Assembly: GCA_947450545.1 (NCBI GenBank)
Contig: CANFVU010000003.1
Coordinates: 50,263-114,262 of the forward strand
Length of the DNA: 64,000 bases
Direction: 5' to 3'
From: Actinomycetota bacterium
GTDB lineage: Bacteria > Actinomycetota > Actinomycetes > Nanopelagicales > Nanopelagicaceae
Shown: positions 35,826 to 45,522 of the stretch, one piece after another
Position numbering within the stretch: the first letter of the stretch is position 1
How the letters are laid out: every line of letters begins with the position of its first letter
Position numbers and translations under genes: made by a program
Notes under the pieces: model-generated
What the model saw: only the letters and a program-made list of their open reading frames with translations
Databases searched by the model: none
Told to the model about the DNA's origin: nothing

Positions 35826-36610
35826 TCAGCCACCACCTTACTTTTAGAACTCATAGGCATATTGTCGAGCAAGCGAACTCCATTTACCCAACCAGCCACA
35901 AGTGCACGGCCCTTGCGCGAGCTTGTGGCAGGCTCAAAATTATCCTCGTTAATGATTTCAGCGTAATCAAGAGTGAAGCCGGGTTCAGATGTCAGCACAT
36001 CATGAAGACGATCTCGCGCAGATTCGATAGAACGCTCAGAAGTTGCCTGTCGAAGAGCCCGTGAAATTACAAGGGCAGCTTTTCGGTCCTCACGAGATAA
36101 GCGAACATTTCGTGATGAAAGTGCAAGGCCATCTAAATCTCGAATCAATGGAGCAGCAACAATCTCAACAGGAATATTGTGTGACTTCACCCAGCGCTTG
36201 ATAATAAATAACTGTTGAAAGTCTTTCTCTCCAAATACTGCCCATTGAGGGGCAATGTGCTTGAATAGACGATCAACTACAGTGAGAACTCCATCAAAGT
36301 GTCCTTCTCTTCCAACGCCTTCATATTTCTTACCGAGATCTCCAGAGCTTATCGGCGCAATTTCTCCGGGATAAATTTCATCATAAGTCGGGCTCCAGAT
36401 TTCTGTTGCACCTGCCTCACGCGCTTTAGCAATATCTCTATCGAGATCTCGTGGGTATGTAGCCAAATCATCTGGGTTTTCAAATTGAAGGGGATTAACG
36501 AAAATACTTACAACAACGTTGGAGGAAAAGCTTTTAGCTATTTCAATCAGCGATAAATGGCCAGCATGAAGCGCTCCCATGGTTGGGACAAATGCTTTCG
36601 TTTCGCTCAT
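35822..36610 (-). CDS. panC: Pantothenate synthetase
   Basis: PanC joins pantoate and beta-alanine using ATP. The adenylate-forming signature PTMGALHAGHLSL (HxGH-type) and the KMSKS-like LSSRNVRLS are present, along with GEKDFQQL. At 262 residues the N-terminus is short: only seven or eight residues precede PTMG, where most homologues have about 25, and an in-frame stop immediately before the ATG rules out a longer start. The ribosome-binding region is GGACTGGAG. panB and panD are not in the window. Confidence 0.93.
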   Translation of the reverse strand: MSETKAFVPTMGALHAGHLSLIEIAKSFSSNVVVSIFVNPLQFENPDDLATYPRDLDRDIAKAREAGATEIWSPTYDEIYPGEIAPISSGDLGKKYEGVGREGHFDGVLTVVDRLFKHIAPQWAVFGEKDFQQLFIIKRWVKSHNIPVEIVAAPLIRDLDGLALSSRNVRLSREDRKAALVISRALRQATSERSIESARDRLHDVLTSEPGFTLDYAEIINEDNFEPATSSRKGRALVAGWVNGVRLLDNMPMSSKSKVVAE

Positions 36611-36653
36611 TTACTGCTCCAGTCCTTTCAGGTACCGGGCTAATACTGAAATC

Positions 36654-37109
36654 TTACTCCTGCTCCTCAAGGCTCTCCAAAAGCACATGAGCGCTTCCCT
36701 TTCCAGGGATCTGCGCATCAGGCTCAATTTCCACCCATGGTTGAAGAACAAATGCGCGTTCATGAGCACGAGGGTGTGGGAGTGTGAGCGTTTCAGAATT
36801 CATTACCAAATCCCCTGCAATGACAATATCTAAATCAAGAGTTCTTGCACCCCATCGAACTTCACGAGTGCGACCTGCTGAATTTTCAATTGCTTGTAGA
36901 TTCTTTAACATCTCTTCAGGTTCTGTATCTGAATTCGCAATCAAAACAGCGTTGAAATAATCAGGTTGTTCTGGGCCACCTACGGGATCTGTTTCATAGA
37001 AGGAAGATACTTCTTCTACATGAGAAATGAGCTTGATGGAATCAATAGCGCTTTTCAATATCTCTAGGCGGTCACCAAGATTTGATCCAAGCGCAATTAC
37101 ATACTTCAC
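36654..37109 (-). CDS. folK: 2-Amino-4-hydroxy-6-hydroxymethyldihydropteridine pyrophosphokinase
   Basis: FolK transfers pyrophosphate to the pterin intermediate of folate synthesis. The 151-residue protein shows ALGSNLGDR at the start, RWGARTLDLDIV at about 86-97 and LPHPRAHERAFVLQP at about 108-122, the classical HPPK signatures. It overlaps folB by one base and is followed by panC after 43 bases. The folate genes lie in pathway-related order folE-folP-folB-folK. Confidence 0.96.
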   Translation of the reverse strand: MKYVIALGSNLGDRLEILKSAIDSIKLISHVEEVSSFYETDPVGGPEQPDYFNAVLIANSDTEPEEMLKNLQAIENSAGRTREVRWGARTLDLDIVIAGDLVMNSETLTLPHPRAHERAFVLQPWVEIEPDAQIPGKGSAHVLLESLEEQE

Positions 37110-37468
37110 TATCGCTTGCGCTCAATTTCGATTGCAATATCGGTTAACGACAATCCCACATCTGCATCAGGCTTGTGTAGTTTCACCGTAATAGCAAGTA
37201 CACCGTCGAAATCTTTTAATATTCTGGTTGCAATTCTTTCCGCAACAGCTTCAATAAGATTGCACGGCTCCCCAACTAATTCTTCATGTGCCGCTTTGAC
37301 AACTTGAGAATAATCAACCGCGTCCTTTAAATCATCGCTAATACCTGCAGGATATAGATCCACATCCAGAATTAAATCAACAGAGAATTTCTGTCCTTCT
37401 CGGCGTTCGTTTTCGTAGACACCATGAAATGCGAAAGCAGAGATCCCCGAGAGGTGAATTCGATCCAT
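37109..37468 (-). CDS. folB: Dihydroneopterin aldolase
   Basis: FolB cleaves 7,8-dihydroneopterin to the hydroxymethyl pterin that FolK activates. The 119-residue length is normal. The start MDRIHLSGISAFAFHGVYENE and the central DYSQVVKAAHE, with a LIEAVAERIA helix and the catalytic lysine in TVKLHKPDA, fit the family well. It directly follows folP with no gap and overlaps folK by one base. Confidence 0.94.
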   Translation of the reverse strand: MDRIHLSGISAFAFHGVYENERREGQKFSVDLILDVDLYPAGISDDLKDAVDYSQVVKAAHEELVGEPCNLIEAVAERIATRILKDFDGVLAITVKLHKPDADVGLSLTDIAIEIERKR

Positions 37469-38272
37469 CTACTTCTCCAATTCATTCACGAGGGCGATTG
37501 CATCTTTGTGCGACTTTACAGAGTGGGTGCGTACTCCCCAAACCTTATGCTGCGCCATCATTGCTGTCACGGCGATACTGGCCGCTTCTCGATCATCGGG
37601 ATTTGAGGAGTTCGTCAATTCGCCAAGGAAACGCTTACGCGATGCTCCAATCAGGATCGGGTAACCGAGCAGTTGTAAGCGATCAATACTTCGTAAAAGC
37701 TCCCAGTTATGTTCAGAATTCTTAGCAAATCCGATGCCTGGATCCAGGATGATTCGCTCCGGATTGATTCCCGCTTTTAAAAGCTCTTCAACTCTATTTT
37801 CAAGCTCTTCGCGAACTTCACGGACCACATCTTTATAGTGTGCTAAATCCTGCATATCGCGAGAGTGCCCGCGCCAATGCATCGCTATATATTGAATAGA
37901 AGTGTTCTTGGCAATTACTTTTACCATCTCTTTATCTGCAAGACCGCCGCTCACATCGTTGACGTACAGCGCTCCAGCACCGATAGCTGCTTGAGCAACT
38001 TCCGCTCGCATCGTATCAATACTCAATGGAACTCCGAGAGGTTGGAGTTCAGTGATTACTGGAATAACCCGATTCAATTCTTCTTCAACAGAAATTCTTT
38101 CTGCGCCAGGTCGTGTTGATTCGCCACCCACATCAATGATGTCGACACCTTCGGCAACCATGTCCTTGGCACGATTGATTGCATCTTCAAAAGCAAAATG
38201 TTGACCGCCATCTGCAAATGAATCTGGTGTGACGTTGAGAATTCCCATTACAAGGGTTTGGTCGTTCTCCAT
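37469..38272 (-). CDS. folP: Dihydropteroate synthase
   Basis: FolP couples the pterin pyrophosphate with p-aminobenzoate and is the target of sulfonamides. The 267-residue TIM-barrel protein has the first signature MGILNVTPDSFADGG, the second DVGGESTRPGAE, then SIDTMRAEVA, NDVSGGLAD, LDPGIGFAKN and GASRKRFLG. It is 12 bases downstream of folE and abuts folB. Confidence 0.97.
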   Translation of the reverse strand: MENDQTLVMGILNVTPDSFADGGQHFAFEDAINRAKDMVAEGVDIIDVGGESTRPGAERISVEEELNRVIPVITELQPLGVPLSIDTMRAEVAQAAIGAGALYVNDVSGGLADKEMVKVIAKNTSIQYIAMHWRGHSRDMQDLAHYKDVVREVREELENRVEELLKAGINPERIILDPGIGFAKNSEHNWELLRSIDRLQLLGYPILIGASRKRFLGELTNSSNPDDREAASIAVTAMMAQHKVWGVRTHSVKSHKDAIALVNELEK

Positions 38273-38284
38273 ATTATTTCTAAA

Positions 38285-38914
38285 TTATTTCTTAAGTGTG
38301 GTGATTAGTGACATCGCTTCAGCTCGAGTAGCAGGATTGCGTAATTGACCGCGCACTGCAGATGTCGTCGTGCGAGCTTCAGATTTACGCACACCACGCA
38401 TTGACATACACAAATGTTCGCAATCAATTACAACAATGACTCCGGCTGGTTCTAAAACTTCAACAATTGCATCAGCAATTTGAGTAGTGAGGCGTTCTTG
38501 TACTTGTGGGCGGCGTGAATACATATCAACAAGACGAGCAAGTTTTGATAAGCCAGTAATACGGCCGCTTGATCCAGGGATATATCCAATATGTGCAACA
38601 CCGTGGAATGGCGTTAAATGATGCTCACAATGGGAGAAAACCTCTATATCTCGCACAATTACGAGCTCGGAATGACCTAAATCAAAAGTTGTAGTGAGTA
38701 CATCTTCTGGACTTTGCCACAAACCTTCAAAGTTTTCTTTGAGCGCACGTGCAACTCGCTTCGGTGTATCGCGAAGCCCATCTCGATTGGGATCTTCACC
38801 AATCGCAAGAAGAAGTTCCGTTACAGCACGTTCAGCGCGCTCGGCATCAAAAGGTCCTTTGGCTCGCCCATCGTGGGGACCCATCGCAACTTCGTTGATG
38901 TCGTGATCACTCAC
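38285..38914 (-). CDS. folE: GTP cyclohydrolase I
   Basis: FolE opens the folate pathway by converting GTP to dihydroneopterin triphosphate. The 209-residue protein has the zinc-binding signature [29 protein letters not shown], and the second cysteine in [14 protein letters not shown], with the typical RTTTSAVRG end. The start overlaps the ftsH stop by eight bases, linking folate synthesis to the protease gene as in mycobacteria. Confidence 0.97.
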   Translation of the reverse strand: MSDHDINEVAMGPHDGRAKGPFDAERAERAVTELLLAIGEDPNRDGLRDTPKRVARALKENFEGLWQSPEDVLTTTFDLGHSELVIVRDIEVFSHCEHHLTPFHGVAHIGYIPGSSGRITGLSKLARLVDMYSRRPQVQERLTTQIADAIVEVLEPAGVIVVIDCEHLCMSMRGVRKSEARTTTSAVRGQLRNPATRAEAMSLITTLKK

Positions 38915-40916
38915 TTGCTGGCGCAGCTTTCTTACGAGTCTTGCGCGCAGGCTTCTCTTCTACTGGGGTTTTAGCTGGTGCAACCACTGGAGGTTTTGAC
39001 GATGGAATACGAAGTGGCGAACCAGTCCATGCTGGACGTGGCTTTACTTTGCGAACTTTTGCAAAAATGACTTCGATATCGTCTTTGAGAAGTGTCTCTT
39101 TCTCAAGCAACTCAAGAACAAGCTCATCAAGAATTTCACGGTTTTCAACTAGAACGTCATACGCCTCTTGGTGAGCAGTCTGAATCATCTTGCGAATTTC
39201 TTCATCGACAATTCCAGCTACCTCTTCGGAGTAATCACGTTGGTGACCGTAATCGCGACCAAGGAATGGTTCTGAGTCACTGGTACCAAGTTTGATTGCG
39301 CCAAGTTTTTCAGTCATTCCATATTGAGTCACCATCGCACGTGCGAGGTTTGTTGCTTTCTCAATATCGTTTCCAGCACCAGTTGTAGGGTCGTGGAAAA
39401 TTAATTCTTCAGCTGCGCGTCCGCCGAGTGAATATGCAAGTTGATCAAGCATTTCATTGCGGGTGGTTGCGTAACGATCTTCATCAGGAAGAACCATTGT
39501 GTAACCAAGTGCTCGACCACGAGGCATGATGGTGATTTTGTGGACTGGATCGGTATGAGGAAGGGCATGTGCAACAAGAGCGTGACCACCCTCGTGATAC
39601 GCAGTAATAAGGCGTTCTTGCTCTGTCATCAGACGGCTCTTGCGCTGTGGCCCAGCCATGACGCGGTCGATCGCCTCATCGAGTGCCTCAGTTGTAATGA
39701 TTTTCGCGTTTTCACGAGCTGTGAGAAGCGCTGCTTCATTTAAAACGTTAGCGAGGTCCGCGCCAGTGAAACCAGGTGTGCGTTTTGCGAAATCATCGAG
39801 GTTAACTGCTTTAGCAAGCGGCTTTCCTTTTGCATGTACTGCCAAAATTGCAGAACGTCCTTTGAGATCTGGGCGATCTACAGGAATCTGTCGATCAAAA
39901 CGACCTGGACGAAGAAGAGCAGGATCCAAAACATCTGGGCGGTTTGTCGCTGCAATCAAAATTACTTGGCCATTGGCTTCAAAGCCATCCATCTCGACGA
40001 GCAACTGATTGAGAGTTTGTTCGCGCTCATCATGTCCGCCGCCAAGACCAGCTCCGCGTTGACGACCAACAGCATCAATTTCATCAACGAAAACAATTGC
40101 TGGTGCATTTTCTTTTGCTTGCTTAAAGAGGTCGCGTACACGAGCTGCGCCAACACCCACAAACATTTCTACGAATTCTGAACCAGAAATTGAGTAGAAA
40201 GGAACGCTTGCTTCACCCGCAACTGCACGCGCAAGAAGAGTCTTACCTGTTCCGGGAGGGCCGTACAACAAGACTCCCTTAGGAATCTTTGCACCCATAT
40301 CTTGATACTTCTGTGGTTCTTTAAGAAAATCTTTAATCTCTTGGAGCTCTGCAACTGCTTCATCAGCGCCTGCAACATCAGCAAAAGTATTCTTCGGCAA
40401 CTCTTTGTTGTGCATTTTTGCACGAGACTTACCGAAACTAAATACCTTATTTCCGCCACCAGCGTTGCCCATCATGAGCATGAGTAAGAAGCCAATGAGA
40501 ATAAAAGGGCCAAAACTATAGAGAAGTGAAGCTAAAAATGAGGTTGTAGCAATCTTTACATTCCACGATTTAGGTGGTGGATTGCTCGTTAAAAGCTCAA
40601 CAATCTGGGGTTCTTGATTCGCTACATAATTAGCTTCAAGATGTGAAGAACCTTTGACGTAATTGCCAGGAAGCAAAACAACTTGAATCTTCTGTTGGCG
40701 ATCGATGAGGATTGCTGATTCAACTTTGTTTGCAGAAATATCGGCAAGAATGGTTGAGGTATCAACTTTGACAAATTTAGGTCCAGAATTTGAAAGACGG
40801 CCAAAGAATGTAACAACAACGAGGCCAATTACGATCCAAAAAAGTGGACCTCGCATCCATTTGCGAAGACGATTCTTTGGAGCATTCATTTTCTTACGTG
40901 GATCTAGTTGACTCAT
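38907..40916 (-). CDS. ftsH: ATP-dependent zinc metalloprotease FtsH
   Basis: FtsH degrades membrane and some cytosolic proteins. The 669-residue protein has two membrane helices (about 24-40 and 112-132) around a short extracytoplasmic region, an AAA ATPase with GPPGTGKT at about 216 and [13 protein letters not shown], and an M41 protease domain with the zinc site HEGGH at about 438. The C-terminal tail is low in complexity and rich in Pro, Lys and Ala. Its start overlaps the hpt stop as ATGA and its end overlaps folE. Confidence 0.97.
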   Translation of the reverse strand: MSQLDPRKKMNAPKNRLRKWMRGPLFWIVIGLVVVTFFGRLSNSGPKFVKVDTSTILADISANKVESAILIDRQQKIQVVLLPGNYVKGSSHLEANYVANQEPQIVELLTSNPPPKSWNVKIATTSFLASLLYSFGPFILIGFLLMLMMGNAGGGNKVFSFGKSRAKMHNKELPKNTFADVAGADEAVAELQEIKDFLKEPQKYQDMGAKIPKGVLLYGPPGTGKTLLARAVAGEASVPFYSISGSEFVEMFVGVGAARVRDLFKQAKENAPAIVFVDEIDAVGRQRGAGLGGGHDEREQTLNQLLVEMDGFEANGQVILIAATNRPDVLDPALLRPGRFDRQIPVDRPDLKGRSAILAVHAKGKPLAKAVNLDDFAKRTPGFTGADLANVLNEAALLTARENAKIITTEALDEAIDRVMAGPQRKSRLMTEQERLITAYHEGGHALVAHALPHTDPVHKITIMPRGRALGYTMVLPDEDRYATTRNEMLDQLAYSLGGRAAEELIFHDPTTGAGNDIEKATNLARAMVTQYGMTEKLGAIKLGTSDSEPFLGRDYGHQRDYSEEVAGIVDEEIRKMIQTAHQEAYDVLVENREILDELVLELLEKETLLKDDIEVIFAKVRKVKPRPAWTGSPLRIPSSKPPVVAPAKTPVEEKPARKTRKKAAPASE

Positions 40917-41464
40917 GAATACACATGCTTTGCAAGTACGCCGATGAAATCAAGGTTGCGATACTTTTCGTTGTAATCAAGTCCATATCCGACGACGAAA
41001 TCTTTTGGAATATCAAAGCCAACATATTTCACATCTACATCAACTTTTGCTGCTTCAGGCTTGCGGAGCATGGTGAGAATCTCAACGGATTTTGTTCCGC
41101 GAGATTCTAGATTTGATTTAAGCCAAGCAAGCGTGAGGCCTGTATCAACGATGTCTTCAATAATAAGAACTTCGCGTCCAGTGATATCGCGATCGAGATC
41201 TTTCAAGATTCGGACTACGCCACTTGATTTTGTGCCAGATCCATAGGATGAAACAGCCATCCAATCAGTTTCGATGTGACGATTTAGTGCACGTGCAAAG
41301 TCAGCCATTGTCATAACAGCGCCTTTAAGAATTCCAATCAAGAGAACTTCGCGGCCCTCATAATCTTTTTCTACTTGTCGAGCTAACTCCACCAAACGAG
41401 CATGAATTTCCTCTTTGGTTACTACTACGCGCTCGATATCGCTGCCTGCTGTTGCCAGATCCAC
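40913..41464 (-). CDS. hpt: Hypoxanthine phosphoribosyltransferase
   Basis: Hpt salvages hypoxanthine (and usually guanine) to nucleotides using PRPP. The 183-residue protein has LLIGILKGAVMTMADFAR and the PRPP-binding motif VLIIEDIVDTGLTL, with the base-binding region KYVGFDIPKDFVVGYGLDY. The start is GTG 41464, preceded by GGGAG. It sits between tilS (12-base gap) and ftsH, the conserved tilS-hpt-ftsH order of many bacteria. Confidence 0.95.
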   Translation of the reverse strand: MDLATAGSDIERVVVTKEEIHARLVELARQVEKDYEGREVLLIGILKGAVMTMADFARALNRHIETDWMAVSSYGSGTKSSGVVRILKDLDRDITGREVLIIEDIVDTGLTLAWLKSNLESRGTKSVEILTMLRKPEAAKVDVDVKYVGFDIPKDFVVGYGLDYNEKYRNLDFIGVLAKHVYS

Positions 41465-41476
41465 GGCACTCCCTTT

Positions 41477-42427
41477 TTACTTGTTGGAACCCTGTTGTGA
41501 GAGCGAAAGTCTGCCCGAAATTCGCTCGACCTTCACACCACCGGGGAGCGAGGTAGCCCCTTGCCCGTGCCACGCTGTGATGAGAGCCTCAACAGGGGCA
41601 ATATGGTCGTAAGTGAGCGTGCCCTGAGGTGCGCCGGCCTGATAAATCAAGGCTCGAAGTACTCGGACTCTGACTGCTTTAGGCAAAAGAGCTAGATCCT
41701 CAACCGAATAGGGATCTGCCGCAGCGAGAAAATTATCGGCCATCTCATCGAGAGCATCGGCATCTTCTCGAAGAATGCGCGAACTTCGAGCCAAAGCTTC
41801 TGAAATTCCTGGGCCAAGATCTCGCTCCATCAACGGCAAAATATCTTTTCGTACACGGACTCGAATAAATTGGCGATCATCGTTATGCGGATCTTGCCAT
41901 GGTGCAACAGAGTGCTCTTCGCATACCAACTCAGTTGTTGAGCGAGTTACTGAAAGAAATGGTCGAATATAAATTCCATTCACTTCAGAAATTCCCGAAA
42001 GAGAACGAGTGCCTGAACCTCGGGCTAATCCCAGTAAAACGCTCTCAGCTAAATCATTCTCAGTATGTCCAAGGAAAAATTGTTGGGCTGAATATTTTTC
42101 GGCTAGTGAATCAAATGCAGCGTATCGTGCACGACGCGCGGATGCTTCCACGCCATCGAGCATTTCAACCTGTACTCGAACTTTTTCAATTCTCTTGAAT
42201 CCTAATTGAGATAATTGAGTTGAAGTTGATTCTGCAATCTCTGCGGAATTATTTTGCAATCCATGATCGATAACAACACAAATCACTTCACGATTGTGTG
42301 ATTCAAGTTTTAACGCAAGTGCGAGAGCCATCGAATCTGCGCCGCCTGATACTCCAACCAAAATTGGACCCGTTGCTACATCAATCCATGGGCGTACCGC
42401 TTGGCGTGCAAGCAAGGTTGCCTTCAT
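41477..42427 (-). CDS. tilS: tRNA(Ile)-lysidine synthase
   Basis: TilS changes C34 of the CAU-anticodon isoleucine tRNA to lysidine, allowing AUA decoding. The PP-loop motif SGGADS is at residues 27-32, followed by DHGLQNNSAEIAE and FFLGHTENDLAESVLLGLARGSG. The 316-residue length fits short actinobacterial forms lacking the large C-terminal domain. TAGAAT ends six bases before the ATG, so the long tilS-hpt-ftsH-fol-pan-nad transcript probably begins leaderless here. Confidence 0.94.
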   Translation of the reverse strand: MKATLLARQAVRPWIDVATGPILVGVSGGADSMALALALKLESHNREVICVVIDHGLQNNSAEIAESTSTQLSQLGFKRIEKVRVQVEMLDGVEASARRARYAAFDSLAEKYSAQQFFLGHTENDLAESVLLGLARGSGTRSLSGISEVNGIYIRPFLSVTRSTTELVCEEHSVAPWQDPHNDDRQFIRVRVRKDILPLMERDLGPGISEALARSSRILREDADALDEMADNFLAAADPYSVEDLALLPKAVRVRVLRALIYQAGAPQGTLTYDHIAPVEALITAWHGQGATSLPGGVKVERISGRLSLSQQGSNK

Positions 42428-42433
42428 GCCGCG

Positions 42434-42439
42434 ATTCTA
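42434..42439 (-). promoter_or_regulatory. -10 element for the tilS operon (leaderless spacing)
   Basis: TAGAAT on the minus strand ends six bases before the tilS ATG, in the 21-base gap after the NlpC/P60 gene. Confidence 0.5.
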
Positions 42440-42448
42440 ATCGAATTG

Positions 42449-43654
42449 CTAGACGCGACCACCAGAGGGCATTAAGCCCTTAATGCTGTACATATCGGAG
42501 AACTTCAAGCCAGCTTTCTTCGAATTGGCTTCCCACATCTTGCCATTGCCAGCATAAATCGTGATGTGGTGGATATTTTGAACAGATCCATCGTATGAAT
42601 AGAAGAGAAGATCGCCAGGTATGAGTTGGCTCAATGGAACGCGTTGAGTATCAACAAAATAGAGCGCGGCATTTAAGCGAGACCAGTTTGGATAACCAAG
42701 TCCAGCAGACTTATAAGCAGCGTAAACAAGTCCTGAGCAGTCAAAACTACTTGGGCCTTGAGCGCCCCAGACATAAGGCTTACGAGCTAAAACTTGTTTT
42801 GAAGCATACGCAACAGCTGCGGCACGCATTGCATCGTTAGATCGAATTGTTGTGCGACCCTTAAATGTTCCGCCCCATACGCGATATTGGCCAGGCGTTA
42901 TTGCAGCTTTAGCAGCGCTTGCTTCTTCAAGGAGTGCAAGTGCACGTTGCTGTTCCAAAGTGATACGAACATTTCGTGCATTCGCCAGTTCTTTAGCAAG
43001 TTGATTCTGAACGGCGCGAAGTCGATCTACTTCTTTTTGCTGGATTGCTTTTGAGTCATCTGCAGCTTTCTTGGTAGCTGCAACTTTCTCAGTTGCCACA
43101 GCTTGTGCCGCCTTCGTGCGATCTGCTTCAATTTTTGCGGCTTGTGCAACTATCGAAGCAGCTTTAAATCGTGCAAGCGCTGCTGAGTTGTTAGAGCCAA
43201 GAGAGTTTAGTGTTGAGAGTCGATCCATTAAATCTTGTGGTCCAGTTGCATGAAGAACGGATTCAAGATCTGTGAATCCACTTCCCATGATGTACGCATT
43301 TTGTGCCATGCGACCAATTGTCTTGTTCGCTTGATTGACGGCAGCTTGTGCAAGTGCGTAGTGAGCTGCAGCAGTATTTGCTTGTTGGGTAGCAACAACG
43401 AGATCAGCTTGAGCTTTCTTGTATTTTGCAGCAGCAGCATCAGCAATCGCAGTTAACTGGCGAAGAGTTTGGGTGGCTGAATTGAGTTTAGATTGAGCAG
43501 ACGATGCAGCCTTCTGCTTTGCCACTTCAGCAGCTTTTGCTGCATCAATTTGAGCTTGAGTTGGGGCAGGAGTCTTGGCATAGACAATTTCAGGAGTTGA
43601 GGCGAGCACAAGGAGCGCACAGAACGCTGCAACCTGTTTTTTGCGTGAAAACAC
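42449..43654 (-). CDS. Secreted NlpC/P60 peptidoglycan hydrolase with coiled-coil region
   Basis: This 401-residue protein is probably a cell wall endopeptidase that cuts stem peptides. It has a signal peptide (MFSRKKQ, cleavage near VYAKT), a long Ala/Lys/Gln-rich coiled coil at about 35-245 resembling RipA-type proteins, and a C-terminal NlpC/P60 domain with catalytic Cys near 305 (FDCSGLVYAAY) and His near 360 (HHITIYAG). The start is GTG 43654 behind a strong GGAGGAG ribosome-binding site. Expression control is unclear: no c-di-AMP (ydaO) riboswitch was recognisable in the 112-base upstream gap. Confidence 0.92.
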   Translation of the reverse strand: MFSRKKQVAAFCALLVLASTPEIVYAKTPAPTQAQIDAAKAAEVAKQKAASSAQSKLNSATQTLRQLTAIADAAAAKYKKAQADLVVATQQANTAAAHYALAQAAVNQANKTIGRMAQNAYIMGSGFTDLESVLHATGPQDLMDRLSTLNSLGSNNSAALARFKAASIVAQAAKIEADRTKAAQAVATEKVAATKKAADDSKAIQQKEVDRLRAVQNQLAKELANARNVRITLEQQRALALLEEASAAKAAITPGQYRVWGGTFKGRTTIRSNDAMRAAAVAYASKQVLARKPYVWGAQGPSSFDCSGLVYAAYKSAGLGYPNWSRLNAALYFVDTQRVPLSQLIPGDLLFYSYDGSVQNIHHITIYAGNGKMWEANSKKAGLKFSDMYSIKGLMPSGGRV

Positions 43655-43733
43655 TTCTCTCCTCCATCGTCACCTCAATAGGGGAATTGGTGGCGACTAA
43701 GTAAGAAATGGTAAAGCCTGAACTTCTGAATTA

Positions 43734-43752
43734 TCTGAGATTCGCTCTCAGA
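43734..43752 (-). terminator. Possible weak hairpin terminator after the ABC exporter operon
   Basis: A perfect 7-bp inverted repeat (TCTGAGA, five-base loop, TCTCAGA) lies about 15 bases past the ABC permease stop. It has no U-run on either strand, so it is weak at best and might instead be an operator in the NlpC/P60 upstream region. Confidence 0.3.
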
Positions 43753-43766
43753 AAGTGGTCGTGTCT

Positions 43767-44561
43767 CTAACTTGCCACATCTCTGCGCTTAAAGAGAATG
43801 GTTGCGATACCTCCGAAAAGTAATAAGTAACATCCAGAAATGATCAGACCTCGCTCATATGTGAAAACTTTTGCGCCGCCCGTTGATACCGCTGATAGCG
43901 AATTACCTGGTAACCACTTTGATGCGCTCGATAGGACTGCGCCAAGAATATTTTCCAAAACCATGAACCACAATAACGAAATCGAAATAGCGCTCATGGG
44001 GGATTTGAGAATTATTCCTAAGGACATCCCCACTACACCGTAACCAATAGTTCCCAGAACCATATTTCCAAACGCGGTCGAAAATCCGCTAATCGCTTTG
44101 CTTGATAACCAAAGTTTGGTATCCACATGGCTGTAACCAGATTCAATGTACGACAATGAAATATTTACAATCGCAGCGACAGCCACGAGGACTGTTGCGA
44201 AAATGCTCATTGCAAAAAATTTTCCTGCAAGTAATTTCATCCGAGATGGCTGTCGCACCAGCAAATTGCGAAGAGTTCCGTAGGTGTATTCATTTGAACT
44301 CTGGCTAGCGAAGACTGTAAGCGCGATGAGGCCGATGAAGAGTCCCATCAACGTAAAGCTGTAATACGCACCATCGAAATGAGCCATGGATTCAACGCTC
44401 TGCGCCATCTCTCGACCTCGTGGACGATCCGATGGTTTGCCTAAACGAAGAAAAATAAGAGAAGTAAAGAGCGCTGAAAGAGCTGTCACAATTGAAAAAG
44501 TTACGAGCGTAAGACTTGGGCGCTTCATCTTTCGAAGTTCTGCTTTTACGACATTAAACAT
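43767..44561 (-). CDS. ABC-2 type transporter permease
   Basis: This 264-residue membrane protein has about six hydrophobic helices and a short basic N-terminus (VKAELRKMKRPS). The segment ASQSSNEYTYGTLRNLLVRQPSRMKLLAGK between helices is typical of ABC-2 permeases of the ABC exporter type. It is translated from an ATG overlapping the upstream ATPase stop as TAATG. The two probably form a homodimeric exporter. The substrate is unknown. Confidence 0.86.
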   Translation of the reverse strand: MFNVVKAELRKMKRPSLTLVTFSIVTALSALFTSLIFLRLGKPSDRPRGREMAQSVESMAHFDGAYYSFTLMGLFIGLIALTVFASQSSNEYTYGTLRNLLVRQPSRMKLLAGKFFAMSIFATVLVAVAAIVNISLSYIESGYSHVDTKLWLSSKAISGFSTAFGNMVLGTIGYGVVGMSLGIILKSPMSAISISLLWFMVLENILGAVLSSASKWLPGNSLSAVSTGGAKVFTYERGLIISGCYLLLFGGIATILFKRRDVAS

Positions 44562-45466
44562 TATTTCTCCCCCGTCATTTCGAAGAATGTCTCTTCGAGG
44601 GTTGGTTGCTGAGTAGAGATTATGGAGAGAGTGATTCCAACTTCAAATGCCGCCCGATTTATAACCGCACCAAATTCAGGGCCTACAGGGATTTGAATAC
44701 TTCCATTTTCTATCTTTGATTCATATCCAAAATCATTCACGATTGCAGTTAACTTACTTAAGTCAACTAAATATTCTGGTTTGACAGTTGTTATTGGTTT
44801 TTGGTTACCTAAAAGCTCCTGTGTGAGCCCGCTAAATAATACTTTTCCTTTACGTAACATCACTAAATATTCTGAGATCATTTCAAGTTCTGCGAGTATG
44901 TGTGATGAAACGAATACGCTCGTGCCTTCTTCAGCTAACTCCTTGATGAGTTCTCGTATCTCTTGAATTCCATTGGGATCTAACCCATTAGTCGGTTCAT
45001 CGAGAATCAAGAGTTGTGGTTGTGGAAGAAGTGCTGCTGCGATTCCTAGCCGCTGTTTCATTCCTAGTGAATACGTTTTAAATTTTGATCCACCACGATC
45101 GCCTAGTCCAACTTTAGTGAGCAAGGTATCGACACGTGCATGTGAAAATCCACCTAGATCAGCTAGCACCTTCAAATTTTCTCGCCCCGAAAGCATCGGG
45201 TAGAAGGCTGGACCTTCAATCATCGCGCCGACTTTAGATAAATATTTTTCTGGAGAACGAATATCTTCACCCAATACGGTTCCCGAGCCACCAGTTGGCG
45301 TAATAAGTCCCAACAACATTCTGATTGTTGTGGTCTTACCTGATCCGTTAGGGCCAACAAAGCCACAAACAGATCCGAGTGGAACTTCAAAAGTAGCGTG
45401 GGATACAGCGGTCTGTTCGCCATAAATTTTGGAGAGATCTTTAACTGAAATCGCTAATTGCGGCAT
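44561..45466 (-). CDS. ABC transporter ATP-binding protein
   Basis: This 301-residue ATPase has Walker A GPNGSGKTTT at about 39-48, the signature YSLGMKQRLGIAAALL, Walker B LLILDEPTNGLDP, and an H-loop histidine in VSSHILAELE. The C-terminal tail of about 70 residues is typical of ABC-2 exporter ATPases, such as those for drugs, bacteriocins or lantibiotics. It energises the permease encoded next. TATGGT ends six bases before its ATG. Confidence 0.92.
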   Translation of the reverse strand: MPQLAISVKDLSKIYGEQTAVSHATFEVPLGSVCGFVGPNGSGKTTTIRMLLGLITPTGGSGTVLGEDIRSPEKYLSKVGAMIEGPAFYPMLSGRENLKVLADLGGFSHARVDTLLTKVGLGDRGGSKFKTYSLGMKQRLGIAAALLPQPQLLILDEPTNGLDPNGIQEIRELIKELAEEGTSVFVSSHILAELEMISEYLVMLRKGKVLFSGLTQELLGNQKPITTVKPEYLVDLSKLTAIVNDFGYESKIENGSIQIPVGPEFGAVINRAAFEVGITLSIISTQQPTLEETFFEMTGEK

Positions 45467-45472
45467 GCAGGC

Positions 45473-45478
45473 ACCATA
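45473..45478 (-). promoter_or_regulatory. -10 element for the ABC exporter operon (leaderless spacing)
   Basis: TATGGT on the minus strand ends six bases before the ATPase ATG at 45466. Confidence 0.5.
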
Positions 45479-45522
45479 ACAGTGCTTCCTGTGTAGACGT
45501 TCTCAGGAATGTGGAAAGCTAC

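Noticed and set aside
43655..43766. A c-di-AMP (ydaO) riboswitch before the cell wall hydrolase gene, as in some actinobacteria.
   Set aside because: The conserved core sequences of that riboswitch are not recognisable and the gap is rather short for it.
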